Shown: positions 1 through 10,565 of the stretch, piece after piece | How the letters are laid out: the number at the start of each line of letters is the position of its first letter | Numbering within the stretch: position 1 is the first letter of the stretch | Program-made: the position numbers and the translations under genes | Notes under the pieces: model-generated | The model's database searches: none | The model's input: only the letters and a program-made list of their open reading frames with translations | What the model was told of the DNA's origin: nothing | Source of the DNA: Prorocentrum cordatum | Taxonomy: Eukaryota; Sar; Dinophyceae; Prorocentrales; Prorocentraceae | Reading direction: 5' to 3' | DNA: 64,000 nucleotides | Assembly: GCA_963575745.1 (NCBI GenBank) | Contig: CAUYUJ010020615.1 | Coordinates: 1,350,236-1,414,235, forward strand

Positions 1-2092
1 GACCCAAGGAGCCCCGAAGAGAGGGCTCAAGAATGAGCCCTTTGAGCCTCAACGATAGCTCTAGAGTGGCTGAAGAGTGCCTCCAAGCGGGGCTGCTTGT
101 GTCGGTCTCTGAGATGGCCGGGGGCCATTGTGGCAACGGGTCCGTCCAGGGCCCGCCTTGAGCTTGTCTTGGGAGGCTTTTGGGCGGTCTTGGGCGGTCT
201 TGGGAGTCTTTTCGGTCGTCTCTGAGCGTTAGAAGCATGAAAAATTGAGAAAATCAACAACTTCGGAAACACATTGAAATTCAATGATTTGTGTTGCTCT
301 GCGGGCTCTCTCGGGACGTCTCTCGGAGTTCTCTTGCAGTGTCTTGGAGTCGTCTGGAGGCCTCCTGGGAGAGTGGAGAGTCGTCCACAGACTGTTTTGG
401 ACTGCTTGAGAGCATCTTCGGCTGTCCTTTTGCATTCTGAGGGGTTCATCGGGGCTGTCTTGGGGCGTCCTGGAGCGTTTTGGAAGCTCCCTGGGAGGCC
501 GGGGGGCGCGGTACTGGGCGCCTCTTCGGCAATTTTGAGGGTTTCTTGGCCCGTCTTGGACCCGTCCTGGGAGTCTTTTGGGCGGTCTTGGGGTGGTCTT
601 GGACCGTTGGAAGCTCGAAAACGCGGGAAGGCCAAAACCATACAAAAAACAATCAAAATCGACGATTTTGGCCTCTTCGGGCTTTCCCGGGACGCCTTGA
701 CATCTCTTGGGGCCCTTTGGAGGCCTCCTGGGAGCGTGGAGAGCCGCCCACAGGGTGTTTTGGACTGCTTGGGAGCGTCTTGGGCCGTTCTTTCCGTTCT
801 GGGAGCTTCTTGGGGTCGTCATGGGCTGTTCTTCGGCATCTTGGGGTCTCCCCAAGAAGCCGGGAGGCGCGGTACCGGCAAGATGTCAGGGGATGTGTGG
901 GACCCCCGAGTAGGAGTTCCACTTTGAAAGAAAAAGGAATTCTTTGAATTCCCTTTTTTCCCAAAAGTCTCGATATTTGAGGGTTGGAAGCGGGAAAACG
1001 TGAGAAGGCGAACAACATTAGAAAAACCATTGGAAATCACAGATTTTACCCTCTTTGGGCTCTCTCGGGACGGCTCTCGCAGCTCTCTTGGGCTGTTCTT
1101 GGAGCCTCGTCGGGGTCTGTTGGGGGCCTCTCAGGGATCGGGGGTGTGTTGGGGGCCTCTGGGTGGTCCCGGAGGCCTCTCGGAGGTCTCTGGAAGCCTC
1201 CTGCTCCCGCTCTTGGGCCCATCTTGGGCTTGTTCTGGGGTGGCCTGGGGCTGTCCTGGGCGCCTCTTCGGCAGTCTTGAAGCCTTCTTGACCCGTCTTG
1301 GGGATGTGTGGGACCCCCGAGTAGGAGTTCCACTTTGAAAGAAAAAGGAATTCTTTGAATTCCCTTTTTTCCCAAAAGTCTCGATATTTGAGGGTTGGAA
1401 GCGGGAAAACGTGAGAAGGCGAACAACATTAGAAAAACCATTGGAAATCACAGATTTTACCCTCTTTGGGCTCTCTCGGGACGGCTCTCGCAGCTCTCTT
1501 GGGCTGTTCTTGGAGCCTCGTCGGGGTCTGTTGGGGGCCTCTCAGGGATCGGGGGTGTGTTGGGGGCCTCTGGGTGGTCCCGGAGGCCTCTCGGAGGTCT
1601 CTGGAAGCCTCCTGCTCCCGCTCTTGGGCCCATCTTGGGCTTGTTCTGGGGTGGCCTGGGGCTGTCCTGGGCGCCTCTTCGGCAGTCTTGAAGCCTTCTT
1701 GACCCGTCTTGGGGCCGTCCTGAGGGTCTTTTGGGTGGTCTTGGGAGCCTCTTCGGCGCTCTTGGACCGTTGGAAGCTCGAAAACGCGAGAGGCCAAAAC
1801 CATTGACAAAAACAACAAGCAATCTACGATTTTGGCCTCTTCGGGCTGTCCCGGGACGCCTCTCGGACCTCTCTTGGGGTCTCTTGGAGGCCACCTGGGA
1901 GCCTCAAGAGCCGTCGGAAGGATGACTTGTGCTGCTTGGGAGCGTCTAGGGCCCATCCTTTCGCATTCTGTGGGCTCCTGGGAGGCGTTTTGGGCCCTTC
2001 TGGAGCGCTGTGGAGGCTCCCAAGAAAGGCCGGGGGAGCGGTACTGGGAGCGTTCCCGAGATGTGGCGGGGAGGTGTGGGACCAGGGGCCGG
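1..2092. repeat. ~380-411 bp tandem satellite, five or more monomers
   Basis: A recurring landmark (GGAAGC..GAAAA followed by a run ending in CGGGACG) starts near 219, 599, 984, 1395 and 1763, so monomers are about 370-411 bp long. Between landmarks the DNA is a degenerate mix of short motifs such as TCTTGGGGCC and CCTCTCGG. All frames therefore translate into Leu/Gly/Trp/Ser-rich or Pro/Arg-rich low-complexity strings, which I do not regard as proteins. Similar text recurs at 21430-22310, 31500-31620 and 54600-54830. Confidence 0.85.
891..1712. repeat. Perfect 411 bp tandem duplication inside the satellite
   Basis: Positions 891-1301 and 1302-1712 read the same base for base as far as I can compare, in contrast to the clearly diverged neighbouring monomers. 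Each copy carries a small hairpin, GGAATTC-TTT-GAATTCC (around 929-948 and 1340-1359), flanked by A and T runs. Confidence 0.85.
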
Positions 2093-3815
2093 TATTCATT
2101 TGTCTGATATATACACATTTGTTTTGTTAGAGCGCTTATGTTTTGAAAGAATATGAAATATACACATGATATGCCGCCCCGCCCAGCGGCGACACAAACA
2201 CCGCGGCCCCAACCCAGGCAATGAAGCGGGGCGGAGGGGGGCAGGAAGAGAGACGAGGGGAGGGAGGAACGAGGAGGGATCATGAGCGATGGAGCGCCAG
2301 GTGGCGGATCGGAGGAACGAGGAGGAGCTCCTTCCCCTTCTCGCCTCCTCCTCCTCCTCCTCCTCACCTCCTCCTACTCCTCCCAGTTTTCGCCTACTCG
2401 TACTCCCCCTTCCCTCCCCCCTTCTCCTTGCTGTCATCCTCCTCCCTCCAATTGGGAAGAGAAGACGCTCCCTGCCTGCGTCAGACTTCCCACCGATCTC
2501 CTGGCGTTCCCTGGCCCCCAGCCAGCCTCTGCCACTCCGCCTGTGTCGCTGTAGGGAAAGACGACGGCACGAGCTTGGGCGAGCTGGAGTCGCCAGTGGG
2601 TTCCTGCGGAGAAAATGGACAAATGAAGGGGAGGGACGGGGAGGAATGATGATGAACGAACATGAGAGGGAGAGGCGAATGAGGAAAGAGGAGAAACAGA
2701 GCGAGGGGCGGGAAACAATGTTGAGGACGAGGGAGCGGGCGTGAGCGAAGGTAGTGGAGCAAGGGAAACGGAGGGCATCTGAGGCTTTGTGGTGCTCCAA
2801 GAGGTGGGTTAGACTGCGCTCCGTGGCTCTAGAGAAACACGAGGGGTTAGGCGGTTGCCGGTGGGCTCCTAAAGCGAGTCGGAAGAGGGGGAGGATGAAC
2901 CAGGGAAACCGATCACAACCACCAGGCCTCCACAAGGTCGTTGCGCCCTGTAGCGTGGCAGATGCGGTCTCCTGGTGAAGCTGGGGGCCGACATCCATCA
3001 AACGCCCACGCGGGGATGGGTTGGAAGCATGGGCGAGGCGGACAAGGAAAGGTGGACCGCAAAGGGAGGGGAGGGGTACGTAGCCAAAGGGAGGGGTAGC
3101 CTGCGAACGCCACAGAAGCCTGCGAGCACATTAACTGGCCACCCCTGGCCCTCTCCCTCCATCACCGCTCCCCCGCTCCTCCACCACCACGTCTCTCCCC
3201 CACGCGTCGCGCGCGCGCGAGCCCCCTGCCGCATGCGCGCGCCACCCCCGACCAACGAGCATCTCGAACGCGACCTGCCCCGGCGACGTGGTTCTCTCCG
3301 CCGACGCCCCCAGCCGCCACCGCCGCCCGCCACCCTCGCGCCAGACTGAGACATCGCCGTCCAACCTGCGAATGCAACGGTGGCCTGCAAGCAACGCGCA
3401 GCCGCCACGACCGCGAACGCGGGAGCTCGTTGCGCTGAGTGGTGGGGAAAGGAAGGTCCACCCTCGCCCTCATTCTTCCTGACCTTCCGTGCTGACCTTC
3501 CACACTATGGCGCTTCGTGAAACGCTGAGTTTTCGTGCGCTTCCCGAGGCTTTCAATAGTTTCGATGCATCATCTTCCGCGCCTTCCGCAGATGTCGGAA
3601 GGTATGGAAGATGGAGGTGGAGGGCCATAACGCCCGTTATGGCCCAGGCCACGACGCAGACCTGCTCCAGGTGTCGGGGAAAGGGGCGGGACGCGGCCGC
3701 GGAACGCGATGCGGCGGGTCCCGCAGTTGGGCGCTCGTGCGCGGAGGCGTGCGAGCGGAGGACTGGGAGGGGTGCGGCAGTAGTGCAGGTGGTGATCGGC
3801 CCAGATGGCCAGCCG
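2093..3815. other. No supportable gene; low-complexity GC-rich DNA
   Basis: The stretch holds a CTC/CCT-rich pyrimidine tract (about 2325-2450), a purine-rich part (2640-2780) and alternating CG (around 3205-3240). Overlapping frames are open on both strands but none has a natural residue composition or recognisable motif. Confidence 0.5.
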
Positions 3816-3819
3816 TCGG

Positions 3820-3950
3820 GCCAATAGATCGGCGAGAGGCTCTCGACTGAGAAACCGAACGCTGCTGGGCGGGCTGGGCTATCGGGCACCCGTCGGCGAT
3901 GAGGGGGTGACTGCGGGTCGATGCAATCCCCCCTGGGCCTATCCCCCCTA
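3820..3950. repeat. Family A element (GGCGATAG-type MITE-like), degenerate copy
   Basis: It shares the internal GATCGGCGA motif, a GGGCTATCGGGC motif, a CGGCGATGA motif and the end GTCGATGCAATCCCCCC..CCTATCCCCCCTA with copies at 22926, 38766, 43516 and 60073. The left terminal repeat is not clear here. Confidence 0.6.
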
Positions 3951-4254
3951 CTGTTGCTATTGATTCTGGTCGCCACAGCGGCGGGTTCGCTTCGGCCTGC
4001 ACGTGGCGTTCACACAGCTCCAGGCTCGCTGCGCGTCGACGGCCCGCTGGAGCTGGTCGCCCCTGCGAGGCGCAGCAGCAAGCTGCTTAACGTCCTCGTC
4101 CTCGTCGGGGGGGACGCCGATGTTGCCCACTCGCCGGGGCCAGCCGTGACGTCTGGGCCCTGGGAGCGTCGACGCTGCTGCGCCGCACTGTCGTTGTGAA
4201 AAGGCCGGCGTAGCGTTCCGCATGCTTGCTTGCCCCGTCAGCCAGGAGGTCCAA

Positions 4255-4450
4255 TCGGGTCGGGCGAAAGGGGCGGATAGCAAAGTGGGGGTCTGAGAAT
4301 CAGCTCACGCAGCTGATTTTCCTAGCGCCTCCCGGCGCCGGAGGCGCCCATGTATCGAGGAATGGGCCCCTCGGTGAGGCCGAACCCTGCTGCATGCAGC
4401 GAATTTCGTACCCCCCCCCTTCCCGATCTCCCCCTCCCGTCCGGCCCGAT
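4255..4450. mobile_element. Family B element, MITE-like with TIRs and internal hairpins
   Basis: The left end (TCGGGTCGGGCGAAAGGGG..GGATAGC) and the reverse complement of the right end (TCGGCCCGA side, C-rich) match over about 35 bp. Inside are two inverted repeats, AATCAGCT-CACGC-AGCTGATT and GCGCCTCC-CGGCGCC-GGAGGCGC, and a TGCTGCATGCAGC palindrome. Other copies are at 7033, 40385, 40811 and 60242. There is no coding capacity. Confidence 0.8.
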
Positions 4451-5306
4451 CCACAAGCTGGGCGCGGGGGGTCGGAGGGAGAAGCCCGACCAACCCAGAC
4501 GCACGGCGCCCCGCGCTCCTCAAGACACGGGCGCTGGGCGCCCCGACCTCTCTCCCACCGCTTCCCCGGCCCCGGCTGTGCCGTCCCGAGTCGCGCTCGA
4601 GAGGTCCTGGGGCCCGCAGCTGGCCGCCAGAGGCCGAAGGCGGAGAACGAGCGGCCGCCTCGATCTCTTCGAGGCGCCGGGCGTCCGGGACGGCGGCGCC
4701 CTCCACGCACCAGCCGTATGCCCTCACATGGCCACGGCCACGGTGCACCAGGCCGACCTGGACAGGGCGCTCGGACATGCGCCGCCGGGAGCCGGCGCGG
4801 CCGGGAGGCGGCAGGGGGAGAGAACCGGCGGATTCCGGGGTGGCGGTCTGGGGCCCGTGGAAAGGAAGGGGAGGACGAGGAGGGGAGAGGCGAAGGAGGC
4901 AAGGAGGGGAAGGAGAGGCCAAGGAGGACGGGAAGACGAGGGGGAGGTGCGAGGAAGCCCCAGGAGGGGCAGGGGCAGGGGCGAGGAGGCAGGGGGAAGG
5001 AGGAGGCAGGGGGGGGCTTTTGGACCTCCTGCGGAGCGCACGAGGGGGCGGGGAAGAGGACGGGGAAAGGGTCATGTTGCTCCTATCCTACTCAAGGACC
5101 GCACCCCAGAAACAAAATTCGAGCATCCAGACAAGTATCGAAACAGTTTCGAGCGGGTATCGCCTCCCAGGGCCCGACGCGCGAAGGCCCTCCAGTTTAG
5201 GTACTTTCTTGGTGCTCGAAATTCTTTCTGGTGCTCGAGGCCAAAGTAGGTTGGAACATCATAAGGCAAGGGGGTGAAACCTCCCGTCGCGGGCTCAGCG
5301 CAGACT
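4451..5306. other. GC-rich spacer with purine-rich tract; no gene seen
   Basis: From about 4855 to 5060 one strand is almost entirely A and G (AGG/GGA variants). The long open frames around it run in several phases at once and have Arg/Gly/Pro-rich compositions, so I treat them as chance. Confidence 0.5.
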
Positions 5307-6150
5307 CGCGCAGAAGGGGGTAGGGGGAGGGGTGAAGGCTTGTTGGGAGGCGGCTTCTTCAAAGGTGCGGGCCTTACGCCCGTAGAGGCGGCCCGCGCCT
5401 TCTAAGAAGCAGGGTGCAGGGTGCCTCTAAGAAGCATGCCCCCTTTCCACAATTACACTGCATGAACACCAATCTCCTCTCTCCCCTGACTCTGTCCGGA
5501 GAATCTCCCGTCCTCTCCGCGCAGTGCATGTTACACACCGGATTTCATTATCTGATTTGTCCTCCCTGTGTTGTATTCAATCGGGTCGTTTCTGGTGCTT
5601 CCAAAATGTTGCCCTCGCTGCAACGCCGCCCTCATTTCCGCGCTTCGGTCATTCAGAATCGTGCTCCCGCTGCAGCGCTGGCATCGTTCCTGCGCCTCAG
5701 GACGGCACTTGGAATTCGAAAGCGCCCACATCAGGCAAGCATGGTTGCGGGGGACATGGAGCCGGAATTACGTACAGATGGGGCCGGCACTCCGTACAGA
5801 CCCTGTCCTCTCGTATTCGGGCCACACACTCTCTATTTCATCCACTACCATGCCACGGCATGCAATGCGATGCTGTGTTGTGCACCGCTGTGCGATGCCA
5901 TGCTTTGCGTTGCCATGCTTTGTAATGCAATACTTCAATACGATGCCGCGCCATGCTATGACATGCTATGCTCTGCCGTGATCGTCTACGCCATGCTTTT
6001 GCATCCATCGCGTACCCTCTTGGGACCATGACCCTGCTCGACATCGGACTGTGCGAATAGATCGGACACCTTCGCCATGAGGGAGGGGTAGGACGTCAGG
6101 TGGCGCTAGCGCACCTCGCTTGCCTTACCCCTCTCTGCGCGTGGCTGACC
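5307..6150. mobile_element. Family C element split by a ~660 bp insertion
   Basis: The left part (5307 to about 5445) has the family C terminal repeat CGCGCAGAAGGGGGTAGG and CTTCTAAGAAGC-type hairpin motifs. The expected right end (CTTACCCCTCTCTGCGCG) does not follow directly and appears at about 6121-6145. The intervening ~660 bp are absent from the other copies (15311, 41131), so they look like an insertion or rearranged filler. Confidence 0.55.
5845..6000. repeat. Degenerate ATGC-rich short tandem repeat
   Basis: The motif ATGCTATG / ATGCAATGC / TTGCCATGCT recurs about every 10 bp, giving alternating Cys/Met/Ala-rich translations in the open frame. Nothing else in the 5446-6118 interval is recognisable. 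Confidence 0.6.
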
Positions 6151-6301
6151 CTCTCCGGAAAACCAAAAACATTATGACGCCAAGATCAGGGAGACGTAAG
6201 ACTCGGGTTCGGGGGGCTCGGGTTGTCCTGGCGAAGCCGTCAAGAAAACGACGAGACCCGATCTCAAATCTGACGCGAGCTCCCGCTGCAGTCATCCCGC
6301 G

Positions 6302-6497
6302 AAACCTGGACCGTCTAAATCCAGGACGGGCTCGTCAAAAAGCGTCGGCGGCAATAAGAGGAATTACCACATAGGCATAAACAGAAACTGTCGACGGTCC
6401 GCGCGGAGCTCTGGAAAATCATGTACACGCCTTGTCTGCTCTTGGAGAAAACCTGGACCGCCAAAATCAAGAACAGGCTCGCCAGAAAGCGTCGGCA
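6302..6497. repeat. ~50 bp direct duplication flanking a minimal family E element
   Basis: AAACCTGGACCG..AAAGCGTCGGC occurs at 6302 and again at 6448. Between them (about 6374-6432) the two terminal repeats of a family E element sit almost back to back: CATAAACAGAAACTG..GTCCGCGCGG, then GGAGCTCTGGAAAATCATG. Confidence 0.6.
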
Positions 6498-6511
6498 GGC
6501 CCGAGTTCCGG

Positions 6512-6820
6512 CGAACTCGAGGGAAGGGAAGGGAGAAGGGAGGCAGGAGGGGATGGGGAGGGGAAGGGGAGGGGGAAGGGAAGGGAGGGGGGGGGAAGGG
6601 AGGAAGGGATGGGGAGGGAAAGGGAGGGGAGGGGAAGGGAGGGGGAGGGAGGGGAAGGGGGAGGGGAAGGGAGGGGAGGGGAAGGGAGGGCAGAGGAAGG
6701 GAGGGGGAAGGGAAGGGGGGGGAGGGGAGGGCAATGGAGGGGAGGGGAGGGGAGGGGAAGGGAGGGCAAGGGCAGGGGAGGGGAAGGGAGGGGGAAGGGA
6801 GAGGAGGGGAGGGGCAAACC
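6512..6820. repeat. ~300 bp homopurine GGGGA/GGGAAG tract
   Basis: The plus strand is almost only G and A (GGGAGGGGAAGGG variants), with very few pyrimidines over roughly 300 bases. Such mirror-like homopurine DNA can form triplexes or quadruplexes; that is known chemistry, not shown for this site. The Gly/Arg/Glu frames across it are by-products of the repeat. Confidence 0.9.
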
Positions 6821-7032
6821 CGACAAGAGGCAGGAGGGGACGGGGGCAGGGGAGGCGGCGGGCCCATGACTCCTCCGACGCCGCGTGCTCTCTTTCGCGG
6901 CGGCGAGCCCCCGAGGTCTCGACCCCCCTCGGGGGGGACGGAAGGGTAGCAAAGGGCAGCCACAGAAGCAGGCGCCAGCAGGGTGGGGCCTTGGCCAGGG
7001 GAAAGGCTGCAGCGAGCCCACCTGCTCATCTC

Positions 7033-7225
7033 CGGGGGGGGCGAACAGGTAGGATAGCAGAGGGCAGGGCAGAGAATCAGCTCACGTAGCTGGTTTTCTT
7101 GGCGCCGCGCGGCGCACATGCATCTAGGAATGGGCCCGGCGGCGGGGCCGACACCAGCTGCCTGCAGCAGACTTCGCACACACACACACACACACACACC
7201 CTTTCCCTACAATAGGGGCCCGACC
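7033..7225. mobile_element. Family B element with a CA microsatellite near its right end
   Basis: It keeps AATCAGCTCACGTAGCTGGTT, the GGAATGGGCCCGGCGGCGGG block and CAGCTGCCTGCAGCAG of family B. A CA repeat (about 7177-7199) precedes the C-rich right terminus. The second hairpin reads GCGCCGCGCGGCGC, still a perfect palindrome although the sequence differs from other copies. Confidence 0.7.
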
Positions 7226-7920
7226 ACAAGAAACCTTCCACAAGAAACCCAACCCTGCGACCCCAGGACGTCCATCGATTCTTGGTGTGGGAACGTACGT
7301 CACGTCTTCCACGGGAAAACCATCGAAAACCAAGAAACCCAGGGCACCCTGGAGGCACGCAGGGTGTTTCTTGGCATGGGCCCCCACTGTACCCCCACCC
7401 TTTCGTCAGGCCCGAGCCTCGACCCCTTCCCCCGGACGGGTCAGCATCCCGAGCCGCGGCCCAGAGACCCGAGGACGGCCCCCAGAAGCCGAGCACGGCA
7501 CAGAGCTATCGCCCTCTTTTTGGTTCGCAGCGGCGAGCCCACGAGGCATCGACCCCTTCCCTGGGACGCGTCTTCAGCCCAAGCCCCTTTGCGGGGCGGC
7601 CCAGGGGCCCGAGGGGGCCGCCAAAGGCCGAGCACAGCGCAGAGCTGCCGCCCTGCGGTGCCAGCAGTGGAAGCCCTGGAAGTCTTCACGAACCCGCGGA
7701 CGAGCTGCCCCAGACCCAGATTTCGGGAGGGTCACTTCGCGCCCCCGGGCGGGGAGGACCGGGGCACGGAGAGAGGGAGGCGCGAAACGCGCAGGCGGGG
7801 GGGCAGCAGAGGCGACTGGGTACCGCACCCCAGCGCTTGTCATCGAGCACGCGACAGAGCGAACTTGCGCCGGGCTAGGTCTGGGGAGAAGGCGGCACGA
7901 GGGAGACAGGAACAAACGAC
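7226..7920. other. No gene seen
   Basis: GC-rich DNA with overlapping Pro/Arg/Ala-rich open frames on both strands. A CGGCGAGCCC..GAGGC(A)TCGACCCC phrase occurs at about 6899 and 7529, which suggests another old dispersed repeat. Confidence 0.4.
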
Positions 7921-8044
7921 GGCACAAGCAGAAACTTTTGCTGGTCCGCCTGGACTTCTTGGATGTGAGCTGGACGCCCACCTCGGCGCGCGGAGCGCGA
8001 TCCGAGAAATCCGCGCGGAGCGCCGAACATTTATGTTCATGCAG
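7921..8044. mobile_element. Family E element (TIR TTTATGTTCATG end)
   Basis: The left end GCAGAAACTTTTGCTGGTCCG and the right end GAAATCCGCGCGGAGCGCC..ATTTATGTTCATG are inverted versions of one terminal repeat. Related copies are at 6374, 13651, 44591 and 49764. Confidence 0.7.
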
Positions 8045-8689
8045 TTTCGTTCGTCTCCAGAGGGAGAAGGCTGGAGGGAGGGATGCCCGCTGGGATCCTG
8101 CAACATGTCATAGGGCGACAGCATCGTGCCGCGTCGCCGGCGGTCCGCGCCGCGGGCTCGGGCCGGCCGCGGGTTCGAGGCGGCCGCCTCTGCTCCGCGG
8201 GGCGCCGCATCCGAGCATCCGAGCCGAAACCTGGCAGCCAACTGCTTCGCATCAGTACAGCAAGTGCACATGGTAACAAAGACTGCTATCAGGCTTTCTT
8301 CGTCCATCAGCTGCTGGTTACCAGGTACTTCGCATCCGCTTGATTATCGAACTTGAGGGGGGCCTGGGACACACAAATAAATTGACACAAATAACATGAT
8401 TCCCCCTACTTCCCCATACTTTCTGGGTTTTGCCTTCCCCCCCACTTCCCAGATTTTCCCATATTTTCTTGGCAATCGACAGTCAATTGTGTCTGTGTTT
8501 TTCTCTCCTCCGGATCAACGAACTGCCATGAGAGAACGCTGAAGGATCGAAGCCGCCGTTCCGACCACGGCGGGCCACGGTCACAGAACGGCTTCCCCGC
8601 CGTGGGCCCAGGGAACGGCCCGGAGAACAGACCCCCTCCTGAGCCCAAAGGGGTCCTCATTCAAAGCGACAGGCTGCCCTTCGAATCAG
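8045..8689. other. No gene seen; moderately AT-rich 8340-8530
   Basis: The interval contains an internal repeat of CTTCCC/ACTTTCTGGGTTTT-like text around 8405-8470 but no convincing coding frame or RNA gene. Confidence 0.35.
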
Positions 8690-8885
8690 TACGGCCACAC
8701 CTAGGACATAATGACACCTCCGAGAAAATGAGGCCCTTCCGCAGACCAAACTGAAGAGCATTCGAGGGTACCCTTCCCCAAGATGCAAAAGAACGTCCAG
8801 CAATCACGCAGAACGTTAGGGCACCCTGCCAGAACAAACCTCGATATGATACCTCGGTCCGACCGTAGTCATACTTAGGAAACAT
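8690..8885. repeat. Dispersed ~190 bp repeat, copy 1
   Basis: It shares an ordered series of blocks with 53400-53590: CCTAGGACATAATGACAC, then CAGAGCAT-like text, CCTTCCCCAAGATGCA, AGAACGTCC, TAGGGCACCCT and CTCGAT..TATACCTCGG. I could not define its ends. Confidence 0.7.
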
Positions 8886-8927
8886 ATGACATCGTCGCTG
8901 GCGCACCAACGCCGCATGAACCTACCG

Positions 8928-8968
8928 TACACAGAAACGTTCGACGGTCCGAACGGATTTCTTACAAC
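8928..8968. repeat. Solo end of a family E-like element
   Basis: ACAGAAACGTTCGACGGTCCG followed by CGGATTTCTT matches one terminal repeat of family E. No partner end is visible nearby. Just upstream (8895-8925) is CGCTGGCGCACCAACGCCGC, also seen at 34690. Confidence 0.4.
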
Positions 8969-9356
8969 CCTCCGCGAAACTTAGCGCAAGTTGTCCCAAC
9001 ACCTCTGCGCCCCAAATTCCAATGCTCAGTTGCGCGCGCGGCGCGGTCTGCGAACGCCGACGGAACAAATCAAGTCGTGTGTTACTGCATCTACATTGAC
9101 ATTTTGGGCTCTGGGGGTGCCGACGCGGCGCGGGAAAAACATGCGTCAAGCTTCGCGGAGGCATGTAGGTCTGCGCCAGGCCCCAACGTGCGGAGAAGGA
9201 GGAGGAGGAGGACCAGTGCAAACCCAAGAGTCTTCAACAATGTTGGAATAAACCCTCCCTCCAAGCTCTCTCTTCACAGGCCCCTACAATGGTTAATTTC
9301 CACTGAGGGAACTGCCTCGATGGAAAACATATATTTGAAGAAGATCCTGAAGCATG

Positions 9357-9530
9357 CCTAAGCATTATTCTCGGGATTCCAACGCCACGGATCAATCTCA
9401 CTGTTACGTCTTGACGATCCTGAATCGTGCCAGAACGCCATCCCTGGGACTCCAACACCGCGAACCAACGCAACTGCTGCGCCTCAATTCTTCCAACAAA
9501 CCATTTCTGGTACGCTGGCCATGGGAATCC
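9357..9530. repeat. ~75 bp minisatellite, about 2 units
   Basis: GGGATTCCAACGCCACGGAT at 9374 recurs as GGGACTCCAACACCGCGAAC at 9446. The intervening GTCTTGACGATCCTGAATCG text is also found, reverse-complemented, at 37585-37765. Confidence 0.6.
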
Positions 9531-9594
9531 GCAGAACTCTGGCAAATTCTTAAAACGAATGCGCGCGGCGCTAAAACAAGAACCACATAAGAAG

Positions 9595-10030
9595 CCGCCC
9601 TCATTCCGTGCAACTCTTGAAAACGAATGTGCGCAACGCTAAGGCGAGAACCACATGTTGATAACCACCCGCCCTCACTCCGCGAAACTCCTGCAATTTT
9701 GAAACGAATGTGCGCGGCGCTGAGACGAGATCCCATTTTGAAAATGACCCGCCGTCAATCCGTGAACCTCTTGCAATTTTGATAAACGAAAGCGCGCGGC
9801 GCCAAAGCGATAATCACATCTTGAAAACGACCCGCCCTCAATCCGCAAAGCTCTTACAATTGTTTGCAATAATGGTGCGCGGCACTAAGGCGAGATCCAC
9901 ATTTTGAAATCCAATCGCCCTCAATCCGTGAAGCTCCTACATTAAAAACAACAAAAAAAGATCCTGCGAGGCGCTAAAGCCAGAGCCACATTTTGAAAAT
10001 CACCCGCCCTCCATTTGTGAAGCTGTTGTC
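9595..10030. repeat. ~82 bp minisatellite, about 5.5 units
   Basis: CCGCCCTCAATCCGTGAAGC-type starts occur near 9595, 9669, 9750, 9832, 9915 and 10005. Each is followed by CAATTTTGA, GCGCGGCGCTAAGGCGAGA and CACATTTTGAAAA. Units differ by substitutions and small indels. Confidence 0.85.
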
Positions 10031-10565
10031 CATGTTTACGCTTCAGGGTCACAAGTGACGAGGAAGTCTCAGGCGAAGCTCCCGACCCGCCCTAAAAACT
10101 GGCCTCGGGGTGCGACAGGGATAAGTTAGTTATAAGGAAAAGGAATGGAGGAGGAGGAGGAGGAGGAGGAATACAAGGACAAGGCACTGGGGAGATGATC
10201 CGCCGCAGCAGCAGCAGCAGCCCTACCTACCGCTTGGGACCTTCAGGCCTCCCTGCGTAAACATATGGAAGCAGGACCGGGGATCGAGCACAAACAAGAT
10301 CCCGCGGCCTGCCAAGGCGTGCGAAGGAGAAGGAGGAGGACGACGACGAGGAGGAGCAGGAGGACGAGGAGGTAGATGAGGAGAAGGAGGAGGCGCGGGC
10401 GGTTTTTTCTGCATTCTGCAGGCGGGCGGCCCGAGGCTTGCCTCCGCCTTACTCCCACGAAAGGCTGCGAGACGAGCGAGCCGCAGCCGTCTCTGGGGAG
10501 GCCACGTGTCTAGACCTCGTCGACGGAGCGGGGCGCGCGGGTTCGCCTCTCCCGCGGAGCCACCA
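10031..10565. other. GGA-rich low-complexity spacer; no gene seen
   Basis: Short GGA/AGG arrays lie at about 10145-10172 and 10325-10395 and a CAG run at 10206-10222. No coding frame is convincing. Confidence 0.45.

Noticed and set aside
1-2092. Overlapping open frames of 60-310 codons in all six phases
   Set aside because: They are products of a stop-poor tandem satellite, with low-complexity translations that repeat with the DNA unit; different phases are equally open.
8150-8190. CGCGGGTTCGAGGCGG, like a T-loop GGTTCGA
   Set aside because: No other tRNA arms at the right distances; the region is palindromic GC-rich DNA.
9357-10030. Regular repeats with spacers resembling a CRISPR array
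   Set aside because: Units are diverged and of variable length, with no alternation of identical repeats and unique spacers, and the genome is evidently eukaryotic.
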